64,000 nt of DNA. Source: Halobium salinum. GTDB lineage: Archaea > Halobacteriota > Halobacteria > Halobacteriales > Haloferacaceae. This document shows, one piece after another, positions 17,263-26,096 of the stretch. Numbering within the stretch: position 1 is the stretch's first letter; every line of letters begins with the position of its first letter. Both the position numbers and the translations under genes were made by a program. The notes beneath the pieces are model-generated. The model had not been told where the DNA came from. It made no database searches and was given only the letters and a program-made list of their open reading frames with translations. The DNA lies in NCBI RefSeq assembly GCF_026586625.1, contig NZ_JAODIW010000006.1:1-64000 (forward strand), given 5' to 3'.

Positions 17263-18500
17263 ACCTCACATCACTACCCGACTCACTCGAGAAGCCGCTC
17301 GACTCGCTCAAGAAGTTCGCCGCCGTCACGCGGCGAGGCACCGCTCACGAGGCGTTCCTTAACGACATCGACGCCACCGTCGTCGTCTCCGGAACCCGCG
17401 GGAAGTCGGGGCTGACCCGCCGGGTCTCCGAGACGCTCACCGACCGGGGCCGCGACGCGCTCGGCAAGGTCACCGGGAACCACCCCAAGATGCTGTACGG
17501 GGGCGAGGAGTACCCCATCGAGCGCGGCGACCGGGTCACCCTCTACGAGAACGCCGACGAGGTACAGCGCTTCGAGGGGGCCGACACGCTCGTCCTCGAG
17601 AACCAGGCCATCGGCGAGTACACGACGCGGCTGGTGAACGGGCGGTTCACCGACCCCGACGTCGTCGTCCTCACGAACGTCCGACGCGACCACATCGACC
17701 GCCTCGGCTCGAACCGGATGGAGATCGCACGCTCGTTCGCGCGGTCGATTCCCGACGGGGCACACGTCGTGAACGGGGAGCAGACGCCGGAGATTCGGTC
17801 GTACTTCGAGGAGACGTTCGCCGACCGCGACGTCACCCTGACGCACGTCTCGGTCCCGGAGGAGCACCGCGCCGTCCCGGGCGCGGAGACGATTCACGCC
17901 ATCGACGAGGTCCTCGATGCGCTCGGCGAGCCGCCGCTCGCTCGGGAGCGACTGCTGTCCTACCTCGACGAGATGCACGTCGAGTGGACCGACCTGGCCG
18001 GCGGGCGCGTCTTCGACGCCGCCTCCGTCAACGACGTGGACAGCACCGAAGCGATTCGAGAGGCCCTCTGTCAGGGCCGGGTCGACGTCGTCCAGCCGTT
18101 CCTCTACCTGCGAGGGGACCGCCGGGCCCGGACGAACTCCTTCCTGAACTACCTCACCGGGCTGTACCGGGAGGGGAAGATAGAACGCGCCTACGTCGCC
18201 GGCGAGACGACGGACCTCTTCGCCTCGCGAGCCCCGTTCCCGGTGACCGTCGCCGACGACGACCCCGAGACCGCACTCGGCGACGCGCTCGCCGACGGGT
18301 GGCCCGTGCTCGTCATGGGCAACACCGTCGCCGACTACATGCGCGAGTTGGCCGCCGACATCGACCGCCGCGAGTCGGAGTCGGCGGTCCGCGACCGACT
18401 GGACGCGACCGTCGTCGGGAGCGACGAACTCCCGAACGCGGCCGCGACGAGCCGAACCGAGCCGGAGACGACCATCAACACACCGACCAACGATGACTGA
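17259..18500 (+). CDS. pgsB: Poly-gamma-glutamate synthase ligase PgsB/CapB
   Basis: A 413-residue Mur-ligase-like amide ligase that polymerises glutamate through the gamma-carboxyl with ATP. The P-loop is VVSGTRGKSGLTRRVSETL near residue 45, followed by GKVTGNHPKMLYGGEE, then VVVLTNVRRDHIDRLGSN with the Mur-type Asp-His, then VFDAASVNDVDSTEAIREAL and FLYLRGDRRARTNSFLNYL, all with counterparts in Bacillus PgsB (about 393 residues). Unlike Bacillus PgsB it lacks an N-terminal membrane helix, so anchoring probably depends on PgsC. It overlaps pgsC by 4 bases and the next gene by 8, giving a tight three-gene operon. Confidence 0.93.
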   Translation: MNLTSLPDSLEKPLDSLKKFAAVTRRGTAHEAFLNDIDATVVVSGTRGKSGLTRRVSETLTDRGRDALGKVTGNHPKMLYGGEEYPIERGDRVTLYENADEVQRFEGADTLVLENQAIGEYTTRLVNGRFTDPDVVVLTNVRRDHIDRLGSNRMEIARSFARSIPDGAHVVNGEQTPEIRSYFEETFADRDVTLTHVSVPEEHRAVPGAETIHAIDEVLDALGEPPLARERLLSYLDEMHVEWTDLAGGRVFDAASVNDVDSTEAIREALCQGRVDVVQPFLYLRGDRRARTNSFLNYLTGLYREGKIERAYVAGETTDLFASRAPFPVTVADDDPETALGDALADGWPVLVMGNTVADYMRELAADIDRRESESAVRDRLDATVVGSDELPNAAATSRTEPETTINTPTNDD

Positions 18501-19647
18501 CGACAACACCACCACCGACATCGACGCCGACGACGCAACGGACACAGAGAGCCGACTTCGACGACGAACGCTGATGGGCCTCGGACTGGCCTCGCCCGCC
18601 TTCGGTGGGCTCGGCCTGGCGGCCCTCCAGTCGCGGCTGGCCGGCGCGTCCGACGGGACCGCCGCCGACCCGTTCCGACTCTCCGGGTCGACCACCGCGA
18701 CGGACGCGACGGCCCGGCAGGCACGGACCCGCGTCACCGACCCGGTCGACGGACAGACCGAGGTGGCGGAGGACTACGGCGTCGTCTCCGCCTCGACGTC
18801 CCTGCTGCGGAGCCTCGGCGCCGACGTGGGGCGACAGCTTCGCATCCGGCGCACCGACGACGAGTACGCCGTCTACACCGTCGTCGAGGCACACGAGGGG
18901 TCCGAGCCGCTCGTCCGCATGAACGGGACCGCCAAGAGTCGACTGGCGCTCGCCGAGGGCGACTGGGTCGGCGAACCCGACTGCCGGCTCGGCTGTCCGC
19001 GCCCGGAGGAGACGCCCGCCATCGCCGACGAGACGTTCGACGCCGAGGCCGAGTCGGTCGTCCCGGCCGCCGACCTCACCGCCGAGGAGGCCCGCGAAGC
19101 GGACGAACTGGTCGAGGACGCGACCGAGGGCGGGACGGAGTTCCTGGTGCTCGCCCCACACGGCGGGGACGTCGAACCCCGGACGGCCGAACAGGCCGAA
19201 CACGTCCGCGACCGAGTCGACGACGCGACGACCTGGCTGACGAAGGGGTTCCGCGCCGGCGGTGGCGCCTTCGTCCGCTGGCACGTGCCGTCGTTCGCCA
19301 TCCACCCGGCCTCGTACCCGGCGCTCGCGGACGTCGCCGGGCGTCGCTACGAGCGGGCGGTGAGCTTCCACGGCATCTGTTCGGACTGCATCCAGGTCGG
19401 CGGCGCGGCGCCGAAGAGCGTCCGAGCCCGCGTCCGTGACGCCATCAACGCGGCACTGCCCGAGTCGGCGTCGCCGGCGATTCTCGCGGACGGTGCGTAT
19501 CGCGCCGAGGGCGAGCACGTGCTCGTGAATCAGTTAACGGCGGGCGACGAGGGCGGCGTCTGGGTCGGCCAGCCGGTCGCCGACCGTGAGCGGTACTGGC
19601 GAGCCATCGCCGACGCGGTCGTCGACGCGGTTCGGGGCGAAAACTAG
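18493..19647 (+). CDS. Tat-exported PGA hydrolase family protein
   Basis: A 384-residue protein of the PGA hydrolase (DUF867) family. The N-terminus is a classic haloarchaeal Tat signal: acidic leader, then ESRLRRRTLMGLGLASPAFG and a hydrophobic run, so it acts outside the cell. The family metal motifs are LAPHGGDVEPRTAEQAE and YERAVSFHGICSDC, with VRWHVPSFAIHPASYPALA between. Two extra cysteines after SFHG could bridge. It overlaps pgsB by 8 bases, so hydrolase and synthase are made together, consistent with release or trimming of extracellular PGA. The paralog at 14758 shares the same core but has no signal. Confidence 0.87.
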   Translation: MTDDNTTTDIDADDATDTESRLRRRTLMGLGLASPAFGGLGLAALQSRLAGASDGTAADPFRLSGSTTATDATARQARTRVTDPVDGQTEVAEDYGVVSASTSLLRSLGADVGRQLRIRRTDDEYAVYTVVEAHEGSEPLVRMNGTAKSRLALAEGDWVGEPDCRLGCPRPEETPAIADETFDAEAESVVPAADLTAEEAREADELVEDATEGGTEFLVLAPHGGDVEPRTAEQAEHVRDRVDDATTWLTKGFRAGGGAFVRWHVPSFAIHPASYPALADVAGRRYERAVSFHGICSDCIQVGGAAPKSVRARVRDAINAALPESASPAILADGAYRAEGEHVLVNQLTAGDEGGVWVGQPVADRERYWRAIADAVVDAVRGEN

Positions 19648-19702
19648 ACGAACGTCGCCGGTGCGGGCGTTCCGCCGCCGGTAGAACGTGCGACGCTTCT
19701 CC

Positions 19703-21325
19703 TCACTCCCCGTCGCCGGCAACGCCTCGCCGCGCGGCGTCGAGGTCGATGTCGAGGTCGTCGAGCAGTTCGGCGGCCTCCTCCCGTTTCTCCTGGTGTT
19801 CTTCGAGGAACTCGCGCATCAGTTCGGCGGCCTGCTCCTTACAGCCGCCACAGAGGCGCTCGCCGCCGACACACTCGTCGTACACCTCCTTCGCGAACGT
19901 GTCGTCGTCGCCCGCGAGAAGGTAGGCGTACAGTTCGTAGACGGGGCACTTGTCGGCCTCGCCGCCGAGTTCGCGCTGGAGTTCGGCCGTCTCGCGTCCG
20001 CCCGTCGTAGCGGACTTCACCTTGTCGTAGCCGTCCTCGGGGGCGTCGAGCAGCGAGATGTGGCTGGCGGGGACCGACGAGGACATCTTCCCGCCCGTCA
20101 GCCCGGTCATGAACCGGTGGTAAATCGAGGACGGGGCGATGAACCCGTACCCGTCGTGGTCGATTTCGACCGCACGGGCCAGGTCCTCGGCGGCCTCGCG
20201 GTCGAGGTCGAAGGCGTCGACGTGCTCGTCGTACCGGCGCTTCTCGCCCTCGATTTCCTCGACGAGCGTCTCGAAGGCGCCCTCGGTGGCGTTGCGGTCG
20301 AGAAAGCGCACGCGGGGCCGAAGCGGCTCCATCCCGGCGTTCTCCAGTTTCTCGACCGCCGACTCGCGGACCGACTCGGCGGCGACGATGCCCGCGGAGT
20401 CGAGGTCCACGGACGCGAGCCACTCGCCGGCTTCGCCACAGCGGGGCGTCTCGGGGTCCTCGGCGTACTCCTCGCGGGCGTCGTAGGCCCTGGCGACGAG
20501 CGGGCGTTCGGCGTCGCGGAGCTCGAAGCTCGCGTACGCCTCGGTTATCTTGAAGTAACGCATCTTCGTCGCGAGGTCGCGCGCGAGGCGCATGTGGGGG
20601 TCCTGGTCGGGGCCGACGGGGATGACCGTCGGCTTCGGACCGTCGAGTTGCGGGTAGAGGATGTCCGCCATCTGGGTGACGACCGACTGCATGTGCGACA
20701 CCGACGTCTCGCCGTCGAAGCCGTAGATGGACTCGAACTCCGCGAAGCGAGCTTTCGAACCGAGTTCGAACGCGAGGTCCTGGAGTTCGCGGTTGTCGGA
20801 CTGCCGGTACAGCTCCCCGTCCTCGGCGTCGAAGCCGAGCGCGAGCAGGGAGAGGAGGTAGTCGCGGGCGTGCTCGTCTATCTCGTCCCACGTCATCCCG
20901 CGAGCCGAGTGGGCTTCGAGGTCCGCGATGAGCCCGTAGGCGTCGCCGCCCTGCTCCTGGTGCCAGATTATCTCGTCGAAGACGAGCTTGTGGCCGATGT
21001 GGGGGTCACCGGTCGGCATGAACCCGGAGAGGACGGCGAACTCGTCGCCCTCGCGCATCGCCTCGGCGACGGGGCGGTAGTCCCGGTGGCCGAAGATGAC
21101 CCCGCGGCGCATCAGGTAGTGGGGGTTCGGCACCTCGGGGAGGACGGCGTCGAACTCCTCGATGCCGAACTCGTCGAACAGCTTGCGGTAGTCGGAGACG
21201 GTCGAGGAACCCCACGGGTCGAGGGCGACGTCGTCGGCTCCCTCGGCTCCGGCGGCACCGCCGTCGGGCACCGTTCGCTCCTCTCGTGGTTCCTCGTCGT
21301 CGATGTCGTCGGTGTCGCGTGTCAT
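19703..21325 (-). CDS. trpS: Tryptophanyl-tRNA synthetase
   Basis: A 540-residue class I synthetase charging tRNA-Trp. The HIGH motif is MPTGDPHIGHKLVFDEI, and the KMSKS loop is the variant GGKMSSSVPASHISL, as in archaeal/eukaryotic TrpRS. VTQMADILYPQL and VGPDQDPHMRLARDLATKM lie between. A roughly 100-residue insertion between the two halves and an acidic N-terminal extension make it longer than the usual 370-430 residues; such long forms are familiar in haloarchaea. A CVGGERLCGGCKEQA segment near the end has clustered cysteines. It lies 28 bases downstream of endA in the same direction. Confidence 0.96.
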   Translation of the reverse strand: MTRDTDDIDDEEPREERTVPDGGAAGAEGADDVALDPWGSSTVSDYRKLFDEFGIEEFDAVLPEVPNPHYLMRRGVIFGHRDYRPVAEAMREGDEFAVLSGFMPTGDPHIGHKLVFDEIIWHQEQGGDAYGLIADLEAHSARGMTWDEIDEHARDYLLSLLALGFDAEDGELYRQSDNRELQDLAFELGSKARFAEFESIYGFDGETSVSHMQSVVTQMADILYPQLDGPKPTVIPVGPDQDPHMRLARDLATKMRYFKITEAYASFELRDAERPLVARAYDAREEYAEDPETPRCGEAGEWLASVDLDSAGIVAAESVRESAVEKLENAGMEPLRPRVRFLDRNATEGAFETLVEEIEGEKRRYDEHVDAFDLDREAAEDLARAVEIDHDGYGFIAPSSIYHRFMTGLTGGKMSSSVPASHISLLDAPEDGYDKVKSATTGGRETAELQRELGGEADKCPVYELYAYLLAGDDDTFAKEVYDECVGGERLCGGCKEQAAELMREFLEEHQEKREEAAELLDDLDIDLDAARRGVAGDGE

Positions 21326-21353
21326 GATAGTGAGATTCGCGTCCGCGTTCGAC

Positions 21354-22475
21354 TCACGGCGTGAGTCGGCCGACCGAGAGCCAGTCTATGCCATCGTTCG
21401 ACCCGGTCAGCGCAAAAACCATTCGCTTACGGACCCCGCCCGCCAGCCGCACGTCGAGTGCGAGGTCGCGCGGCGCGAAGGTGTGCTCGGGTGGGAGGAC
21501 CCGCACGAGTGCCTCGGAGTGGCCCAGCTCCGACACCGACTCCAACTCGGCGTAGGTGCGGAAGTCGGCGCCGAATTTGAACCCGGTCTTGGGGACGACG
21601 CCGCGGTCGCGCAGTTCGACGTAGCCGCGGAGCCGCCGGTCGAAGCGGTCTCCCTCCACCTCCCGACCACGGGCGACGACCGCGTCGTAATCGGCCGAGG
21701 CCGTGCCGGCGTCGGAGTCGGCGTCGCCGCCGGCGTCCCCGAGCGTCAAGGACCCCGCCGCCGTCAGCGCCGCGGCCTCGACGAGCGACAGCTGGAGCCC
21801 CTCGCCGACGGCGTCGGCGACCGCCCGACCCGACAGCGGTTGCCCGTAGAATCCGTGCTCGTACAGCTCGCCGGGCGGGTCCCAGACGAGGACCCGGTCT
21901 TCGAGCAGGGTGCCGGTCACGCCGCCGGGTGCGGCGTAGTCGACCGACCCGTCCGGCGCGCCGCGGCTCGCCTCGAAGTAGGATATCTCGCTCTCCTCGT
22001 CGACGACGGCGAGCACCGACGATTCGCCCTCGTCGGGGAGCAGCGACGCCGCGTCGAGGGTTTCGCGTTCGCCGGCGACCCAGACGCGATGCTCGACGCC
22101 CCCGTCGGTCGGTCCCTTCCCGCGGGGGTACACCACGAGGTCGACCGCGGCGTCCCCCTCGGCCGCGTCGTCCGCCGGGCCGGGCCACGAGTCGCGGGCC
22201 GGCGCGAGGTAGAACCCCCGACCTCGGAGGTCCTTGTAGACGAGAAAGCGGAGCGCGAATCGGTCGCCGGCGGCGACCGAGTCGGCGAAGAACGCCCGGA
22301 ACCCCTCCCCGTCGACCGAGTCGAGGTCCCCCCGGAAGAGGAGGTGTGCGGCCTCGATTCGAGAGAGCGCCACCCTGTTGCCGCCGAGGGGCCGGCCGTA
22401 CCCCCGGGAGTCGTAGAACCGCTGGCGGGCGTCGCCGTCGACGTGGACGACGCCGTCCTCGAGATGTCCGTCCAT
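21354..22475 (-). CDS. endA: tRNA-intron endonuclease
   Basis: A 373-residue splicing endonuclease that recognises bulge-helix-bulge structures in archaeal precursor RNAs and removes introns. It is the two-repeat form. The N-terminal half has a degenerate repeat (RIEAAHLLFRGDLDSV, FLVYKDLRGRGFYL), and the C-terminal half keeps the catalytic triad context: a Tyr in FGADFRTYAE, His in LGHSEALVRVLP and Lys in GGVRKRMVFAL. An acidic linker (GDAGGDADSDAG) separates internal parts. The ATG at 22475 opens MDGHLEDGVVHVDGDARQ. It lies directly upstream of trpS. Confidence 0.95.
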   Translation of the reverse strand: MDGHLEDGVVHVDGDARQRFYDSRGYGRPLGGNRVALSRIEAAHLLFRGDLDSVDGEGFRAFFADSVAAGDRFALRFLVYKDLRGRGFYLAPARDSWPGPADDAAEGDAAVDLVVYPRGKGPTDGGVEHRVWVAGERETLDAASLLPDEGESSVLAVVDEESEISYFEASRGAPDGSVDYAAPGGVTGTLLEDRVLVWDPPGELYEHGFYGQPLSGRAVADAVGEGLQLSLVEAAALTAAGSLTLGDAGGDADSDAGTASADYDAVVARGREVEGDRFDRRLRGYVELRDRGVVPKTGFKFGADFRTYAELESVSELGHSEALVRVLPPEHTFAPRDLALDVRLAGGVRKRMVFALTGSNDGIDWLSVGRLTP

Positions 22476-22593
22476 GCTCGATAGTGGTGTGGAGCGCGGG
22501 CATAGGGACTGCGGTCCGGGGACCGCGCGGTCGAGGGGCCGGTGGTCGACTGGAATCCGCGCAGTCGACTGGCGTCCGCTCGGGCGGCCGGCG

Positions 22594-23694
22594 TCAGTCG
22601 AACCGGTCGGAGCGCCGCCAGGCGACCACCAGTGCGACGACCGCGAGGACGACCAACAGCCCGAGGAGCGGATTACTCGTCAGGAGGGACAGCGCGGCCG
22701 CGACGGGCCAGAACCAACGTCGAGAGCGGTCCGTGGCCGGGGCCGGGTCGGACTCCCCGCCGGCCGTCGTCTCGGTCCCGTTCGAGGCGGCGTCGGGGGG
22801 ACCCGACGCGGCCGCCCGTGCGGACATGGGGACCCCGGCGGGAGGGCTCGTCTGCGGTGCCCGACACGGGTCACCACGGATTTCGGCCCCACCCAGGGCC
22901 TCGAGGGTTCCCTCCCCACAGCAGTCCTCGAGCACCATGGTCGCGCTACCCTGTTTCTCGTACGTGAGACCCCCCGCGTAGAACGGGTAGTTGGCGACGG
23001 CGTGGCAGTTCGTGTACGTGGTCTCGCCGTAGTACCCCCAGAACCCCCTGTGTGGCCCGCCGTTGAACACGCAGTTCCGGGCGTAACTCCCGTCGGTTCC
23101 CAGTCGGACCCCGGCGACGTGGACGTTCTCGAAGTAGCAGTTCTCGACCCGGACGGTTCCGCCCTGTCCGACGTTGTCGGGGCGGTAATGCTCGATGTCG
23201 GGGTTCCCCGGCGGGGAGGCGTAGATGGCGTTGTCCGTCCAGTCCTCGAAGACGCAGTTCCTGACGAGGAGGTCGCCGGAGTGTTCGGCGTGCACGAACA
23301 CGGCGGTGGCCTTCGGCGCGGACGGGTCGCCGCCGAAGTAGCAGTTCTCGACGACGGACCCCCCGCCGAAGTCCTTCGCGAGCAACACCGGCTGGTTTCG
23401 TTCCGGGTGTCGACCGACGACTGCGACGTTGCGTATCGTCCACCCGCGTCCGGCCGCGTAGACGAACGCCGTCGCCCCGGAGGCGGTGATGTCGATGATG
23501 GTGTTCTCGAGGACGTCACCGTCGCCCAACTCGAAGGTCCGCGTCTCGCCGGCCGAAATCACGATGCGGTCGTACGGTTGAGACTGCTGGGCGGCCCGAA
23601 CGCCGCCGGGGGCCCGCGTTAGGGAGAGCGTACCGGCGCCGAATCCCCCGACGAACTGCCGACGGGTGAACGACCCTGGACTGCCGGCCGCCAT
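22594..23694 (-). CDS. Tat-exported right-handed beta-helix protein
   Basis: A 366-residue exported protein. A Tat signal (SFTRRQFVGGFGAGTLSL) is followed by a repeat-rich region with the rhythm of parallel beta-helix coils: VLENTIIDITASGATAFVYA, WTIRNVAVVG, VVENCYFGG, LLVRNCVFEDW, VRVENCYFENVHVAGVRLG, YARNCVFNGG, YTNCHAV. Asn-Cys pairs recur at turns. The C-terminus has a Ser/Ala/Thr-rich linker, a hydrophobic segment (LLGLLVVLAVVALVVAW) and a short basic tail, so it is probably anchored with the helix outside. The fold suggests glycan binding or cleavage, but no catalytic residues are evident. The ATG at 23694 was chosen for correct signal length. Confidence 0.78.
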   Translation of the reverse strand: MAAGSPGSFTRRQFVGGFGAGTLSLTRAPGGVRAAQQSQPYDRIVISAGETRTFELGDGDVLENTIIDITASGATAFVYAAGRGWTIRNVAVVGRHPERNQPVLLAKDFGGGSVVENCYFGGDPSAPKATAVFVHAEHSGDLLVRNCVFEDWTDNAIYASPPGNPDIEHYRPDNVGQGGTVRVENCYFENVHVAGVRLGTDGSYARNCVFNGGPHRGFWGYYGETTYTNCHAVANYPFYAGGLTYEKQGSATMVLEDCCGEGTLEALGGAEIRGDPCRAPQTSPPAGVPMSARAAASGPPDAASNGTETTAGGESDPAPATDRSRRWFWPVAAALSLLTSNPLLGLLVVLAVVALVVAWRRSDRFD

Positions 23695-23935
23695 CAGCCG
23701 CACCCCCGCAGAACCGAGAGCGACACCGACGGGAACAGCGTGGAGGGACGCGCGGAGCTGGGGTCCGCTGCGCTGTCGAGACTCATATCCACCGGCGGTA
23801 GGCGGGCCACACGGTTTGTTCATCGGCCGTTACCCGACCGGGAGCCCGGTCGAGCGCCCCACCGGGGTCCCCCGTCGCGGCGGTCGGAGACCGGGCCCGA
23901 CGCTTCGCTCCCGCCGTGTCCTCACTCGAGGCCCT

Positions 23936-24754
23936 TCACTCGTCGCCCGCGAACCGCTCGCACGTGCCGTCCAGACACCGCCTGCCCCGGGCGGTTCCGA
24001 ACACCGGGAGGCCGCACGCGCACTCACCGGCGACGACCCCCGAGGGGACGCCGAAAGCCGTCTCGCAGTCCGGGTAGTCGTCACAGCCGGCGATGAGCCG
24101 ACCGCCGCGACCCGTCACGATTCGGAGGTCGGAGCCGCAGTCCGGACAGCGCCACTCGCGGTCGAACCGCTCCCTGACGGCCGGGACGAGGGGGTCGCAG
24201 GCGCGGTCGACACAGAGGTCGAACCGAGCGCCGCGTTCGACGCCCATCGTCGGGAGCCCGCAGTCCGGACACGTCTCGTCGAGCACCGTCGCGCCCGAGG
24301 GGAGCCGGTAGCTCGCGTCGCAGTCGAGACAGCGCACGTCGTCGCCGGTTCGGACGAGCGCGCCGCCGCAGTCGGGACAGTCGCCGACGGGGACGCCCGC
24401 GTCGCCGGCCGGGTAGGTGGCGTCGCCGCTGACGGCGTTCGAGGTGACGCGAAGGGTCTGGTCGCCGGCGCGAGCGACGAGGCCGAACCCTTCGGCGGCA
24501 CCGGTGCGGTTCTCGCCGGCCTCGGTATCGGTCTCGTCGCCCGTGTCGGCCTCGGCGGGCGCCCGCTCGATGGTCAGTTCGTCGGGTCGGGTGAGCCAGG
24601 CGACGGGCTGGTAGCCGTCGGCGTCGTGGACGAGGACGGTCCGGTCGGGCTTCACGACCACGACCACGCGCCCGCGCTGGAGCCGCGAGCGCGACCCCTC
24701 GAACTCGACGGTACAGTCGCCGGCGAACACCCGGATTGCGTCTGTGTCGGTCAC
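23936..24754 (-). CDS. NucS-N domain fused to four C4 zinc ribbons
   Basis: A 272-residue protein of unknown function. The first 60 residues (IRVFAGDCTVEFEGSRSRL, VVVVVKPDRTVLVHDADGYQ, PVAWLTRPDEL) match the N-terminal dimerisation/DNA-binding domain of the mismatch endonuclease NucS. After an acidic linker come, instead of the nuclease domain, four cysteine clusters: CPDCGGALVRTGDDVRCLDC; CPDCGLPTMG to CVDRAC; a topoisomerase-type CPDCGSDLRIVTG to GCDDYPDC; and CACGLPVFG to CLDGTC. The last two resemble the C4 fingers at the C-terminus of topoisomerase I. The start is a GTG at 24754. A DNA-binding role is likely; catalysis is not supported. Confidence 0.75.
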   Translation of the reverse strand: MTDTDAIRVFAGDCTVEFEGSRSRLQRGRVVVVVKPDRTVLVHDADGYQPVAWLTRPDELTIERAPAEADTGDETDTEAGENRTGAAEGFGLVARAGDQTLRVTSNAVSGDATYPAGDAGVPVGDCPDCGGALVRTGDDVRCLDCDASYRLPSGATVLDETCPDCGLPTMGVERGARFDLCVDRACDPLVPAVRERFDREWRCPDCGSDLRIVTGRGGRLIAGCDDYPDCETAFGVPSGVVAGECACGLPVFGTARGRRCLDGTCERFAGDE

Positions 24755-24829
24755 GCCGCGGGGTGGTCCCGTCTCCGGCCAAGAACCTCCGCACGAAACG
24801 CTTTGAGGGAGGGCGCCGACGGTGGGGGT

Positions 24830-25537
24830 ATGTCCGAATCCGGTCCCGAGGTGCGGGGCGAGGCAGACCAGCACGACCCGCTCGTCGCCGGCGCCGAGGC
24901 CGTCCTCTTCGACATGGACGGCGTCATCGTCGACTCCGAGGCGTACTGGCTCGCCTTCGAGGACGAGGAGCTGTTCCCGAACGCCCTCGCCGAGCCCTAC
25001 CCCGACAACGAGGAGATTACGGGGATGAACTTCCGCGAAATCTACGACTATCTCGACGCGAACTACGAGGTGACGACCACTCGGGAGGCGTTCGTCGAGC
25101 GCTACCACGAGACCGCCCGCGGCATCTACGCCGACGACGTGGCGCTGATGCCGGGGTTCGTCGACCTCGTCAGCACGCTCCGCGAGCGCGGCCTGCGGGT
25201 CGGCATCGTCTCCTCCTCCCCGCCGGAGTGGATACAGGTCGTCGTCGACCGCTTCGACCTCGGCCCGTTCGACGTCGTCCGAAGTGCCGACGCCATCGAC
25301 GGCCCCGGCAAGCCCGAGCCGGACGTGTACGAACACGCCGCCGCCGACCTCGACGCGGACCCGGCTCGCTGTGTCGTCGTCGAGGACTCCGCGACCGGGT
25401 CGCGAGCGGCCGAGCGCGCCGGGATGGTCGTCGTCGGCTACCGCACCGAGGTGAACGCGGAGGCCGACCTCCCGGCCGCCGACGTGGTCGTCGACGGTCC
25501 CGAGGCGCTCCGAACGGCGCTGCTCGACGGGGACTGA
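24830..25537 (+). CDS. HAD-superfamily hydrolase
   Basis: A 235-residue phosphatase/mutase-type HAD protein. The nucleophile motif is [17 protein letters not shown] near residue 25, motif II is [11 protein letters not shown], the lysine lies in [17 protein letters not shown] and the acidic motif is [20 protein letters not shown] helical cap follows motif I, as in subfamily I enzymes such as phosphoglycolate phosphatase and beta-phosphoglucomutase. The substrate is unknown. It diverges from the zinc-ribbon gene, leaving 75 bases between starts, and stands before the stress/permease pair. Confidence 0.9.
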   Translation: MSESGPEVRGEADQHDPLVAGAEAVLFDMDGVIVDSEAYWLAFEDEELFPNALAEPYPDNEEITGMNFREIYDYLDANYEVTTTREAFVERYHETARGIYADDVALMPGFVDLVSTLRERGLRVGIVSSSPPEWIQVVVDRFDLGPFDVVRSADAIDGPGKPEPDVYEHAAADLDADPARCVVVEDSATGSRAAERAGMVVVGYRTEVNAEADLPAADVVVDGPEALRTALLDGD

Positions 25538-25646
25538 GAGACGACAGGGGAACCCCGAGAAACGTGCGTCACGGCGTCAGAGGCCGTCGAAGCGCCGCCA
25601 GTGCCAGCTTGCGAACCATTATACTGCAGGCAGCGCAACGGCAGGT

Positions 25647-26096
25647 ATGGATACTTCGAGAGACGCGTCGCGGAGCGACCGTGAGCGCGACCTTCTCGCG
25701 CACGCGCTCGTCCCCGTGGCGACCGAGGACGACGCCCGGAAGACCGCGGCGGCGTTGGCGCCGTACGGCCCCGCCCGAGTGACGGTCCTCCACGTCGTCG
25801 AGAAGGGCGAGGGCGTCCCCGACAAGACGCCCGTCGAGCAGAGCGAGCAGGTGGCCGAGGACGCGTTCGCGGCGTTCCGTGAGACGTTCCCCGACGCCGA
25901 GGACCACCTGGAGTACCGCCGCGACGTGGTCGCCGGCATCTTGGACGCCGCCGACGAGGTGGACGCGAGCGTAGTCGTCTTCCAGCCCCGCGAGGGCGGC
26001 CGCATCGTGCAGTTCCTCTCGGGTGACCTCTCGGAGAAGCTCATCGACGAGGCCGACCGGCCGGTGGTCGCGTTGCCGCGCGAGGGTGGCGGATGA
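25647..26096 (+). CDS. Usp-family protein paired with permease
   Basis: A 149-residue universal-stress-protein-like domain ([58 protein letters not shown]). The usual ATP-loop glycine pattern near the end is altered ([19 protein letters not shown]), so nucleotide binding is uncertain. Its stop overlaps the start of the APC permease gene (ATGA at 26093), and that permease carries Usp domains of its own. The two products probably act together, perhaps as a stress-responsive regulator of amino acid transport; that is inference from context. Confidence 0.85.
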   Translation: MDTSRDASRSDRERDLLAHALVPVATEDDARKTAAALAPYGPARVTVLHVVEKGEGVPDKTPVEQSEQVAEDAFAAFRETFPDAEDHLEYRRDVVAGILDAADEVDASVVVFQPREGGRIVQFLSGDLSEKLIDEADRPVVALPREGGG

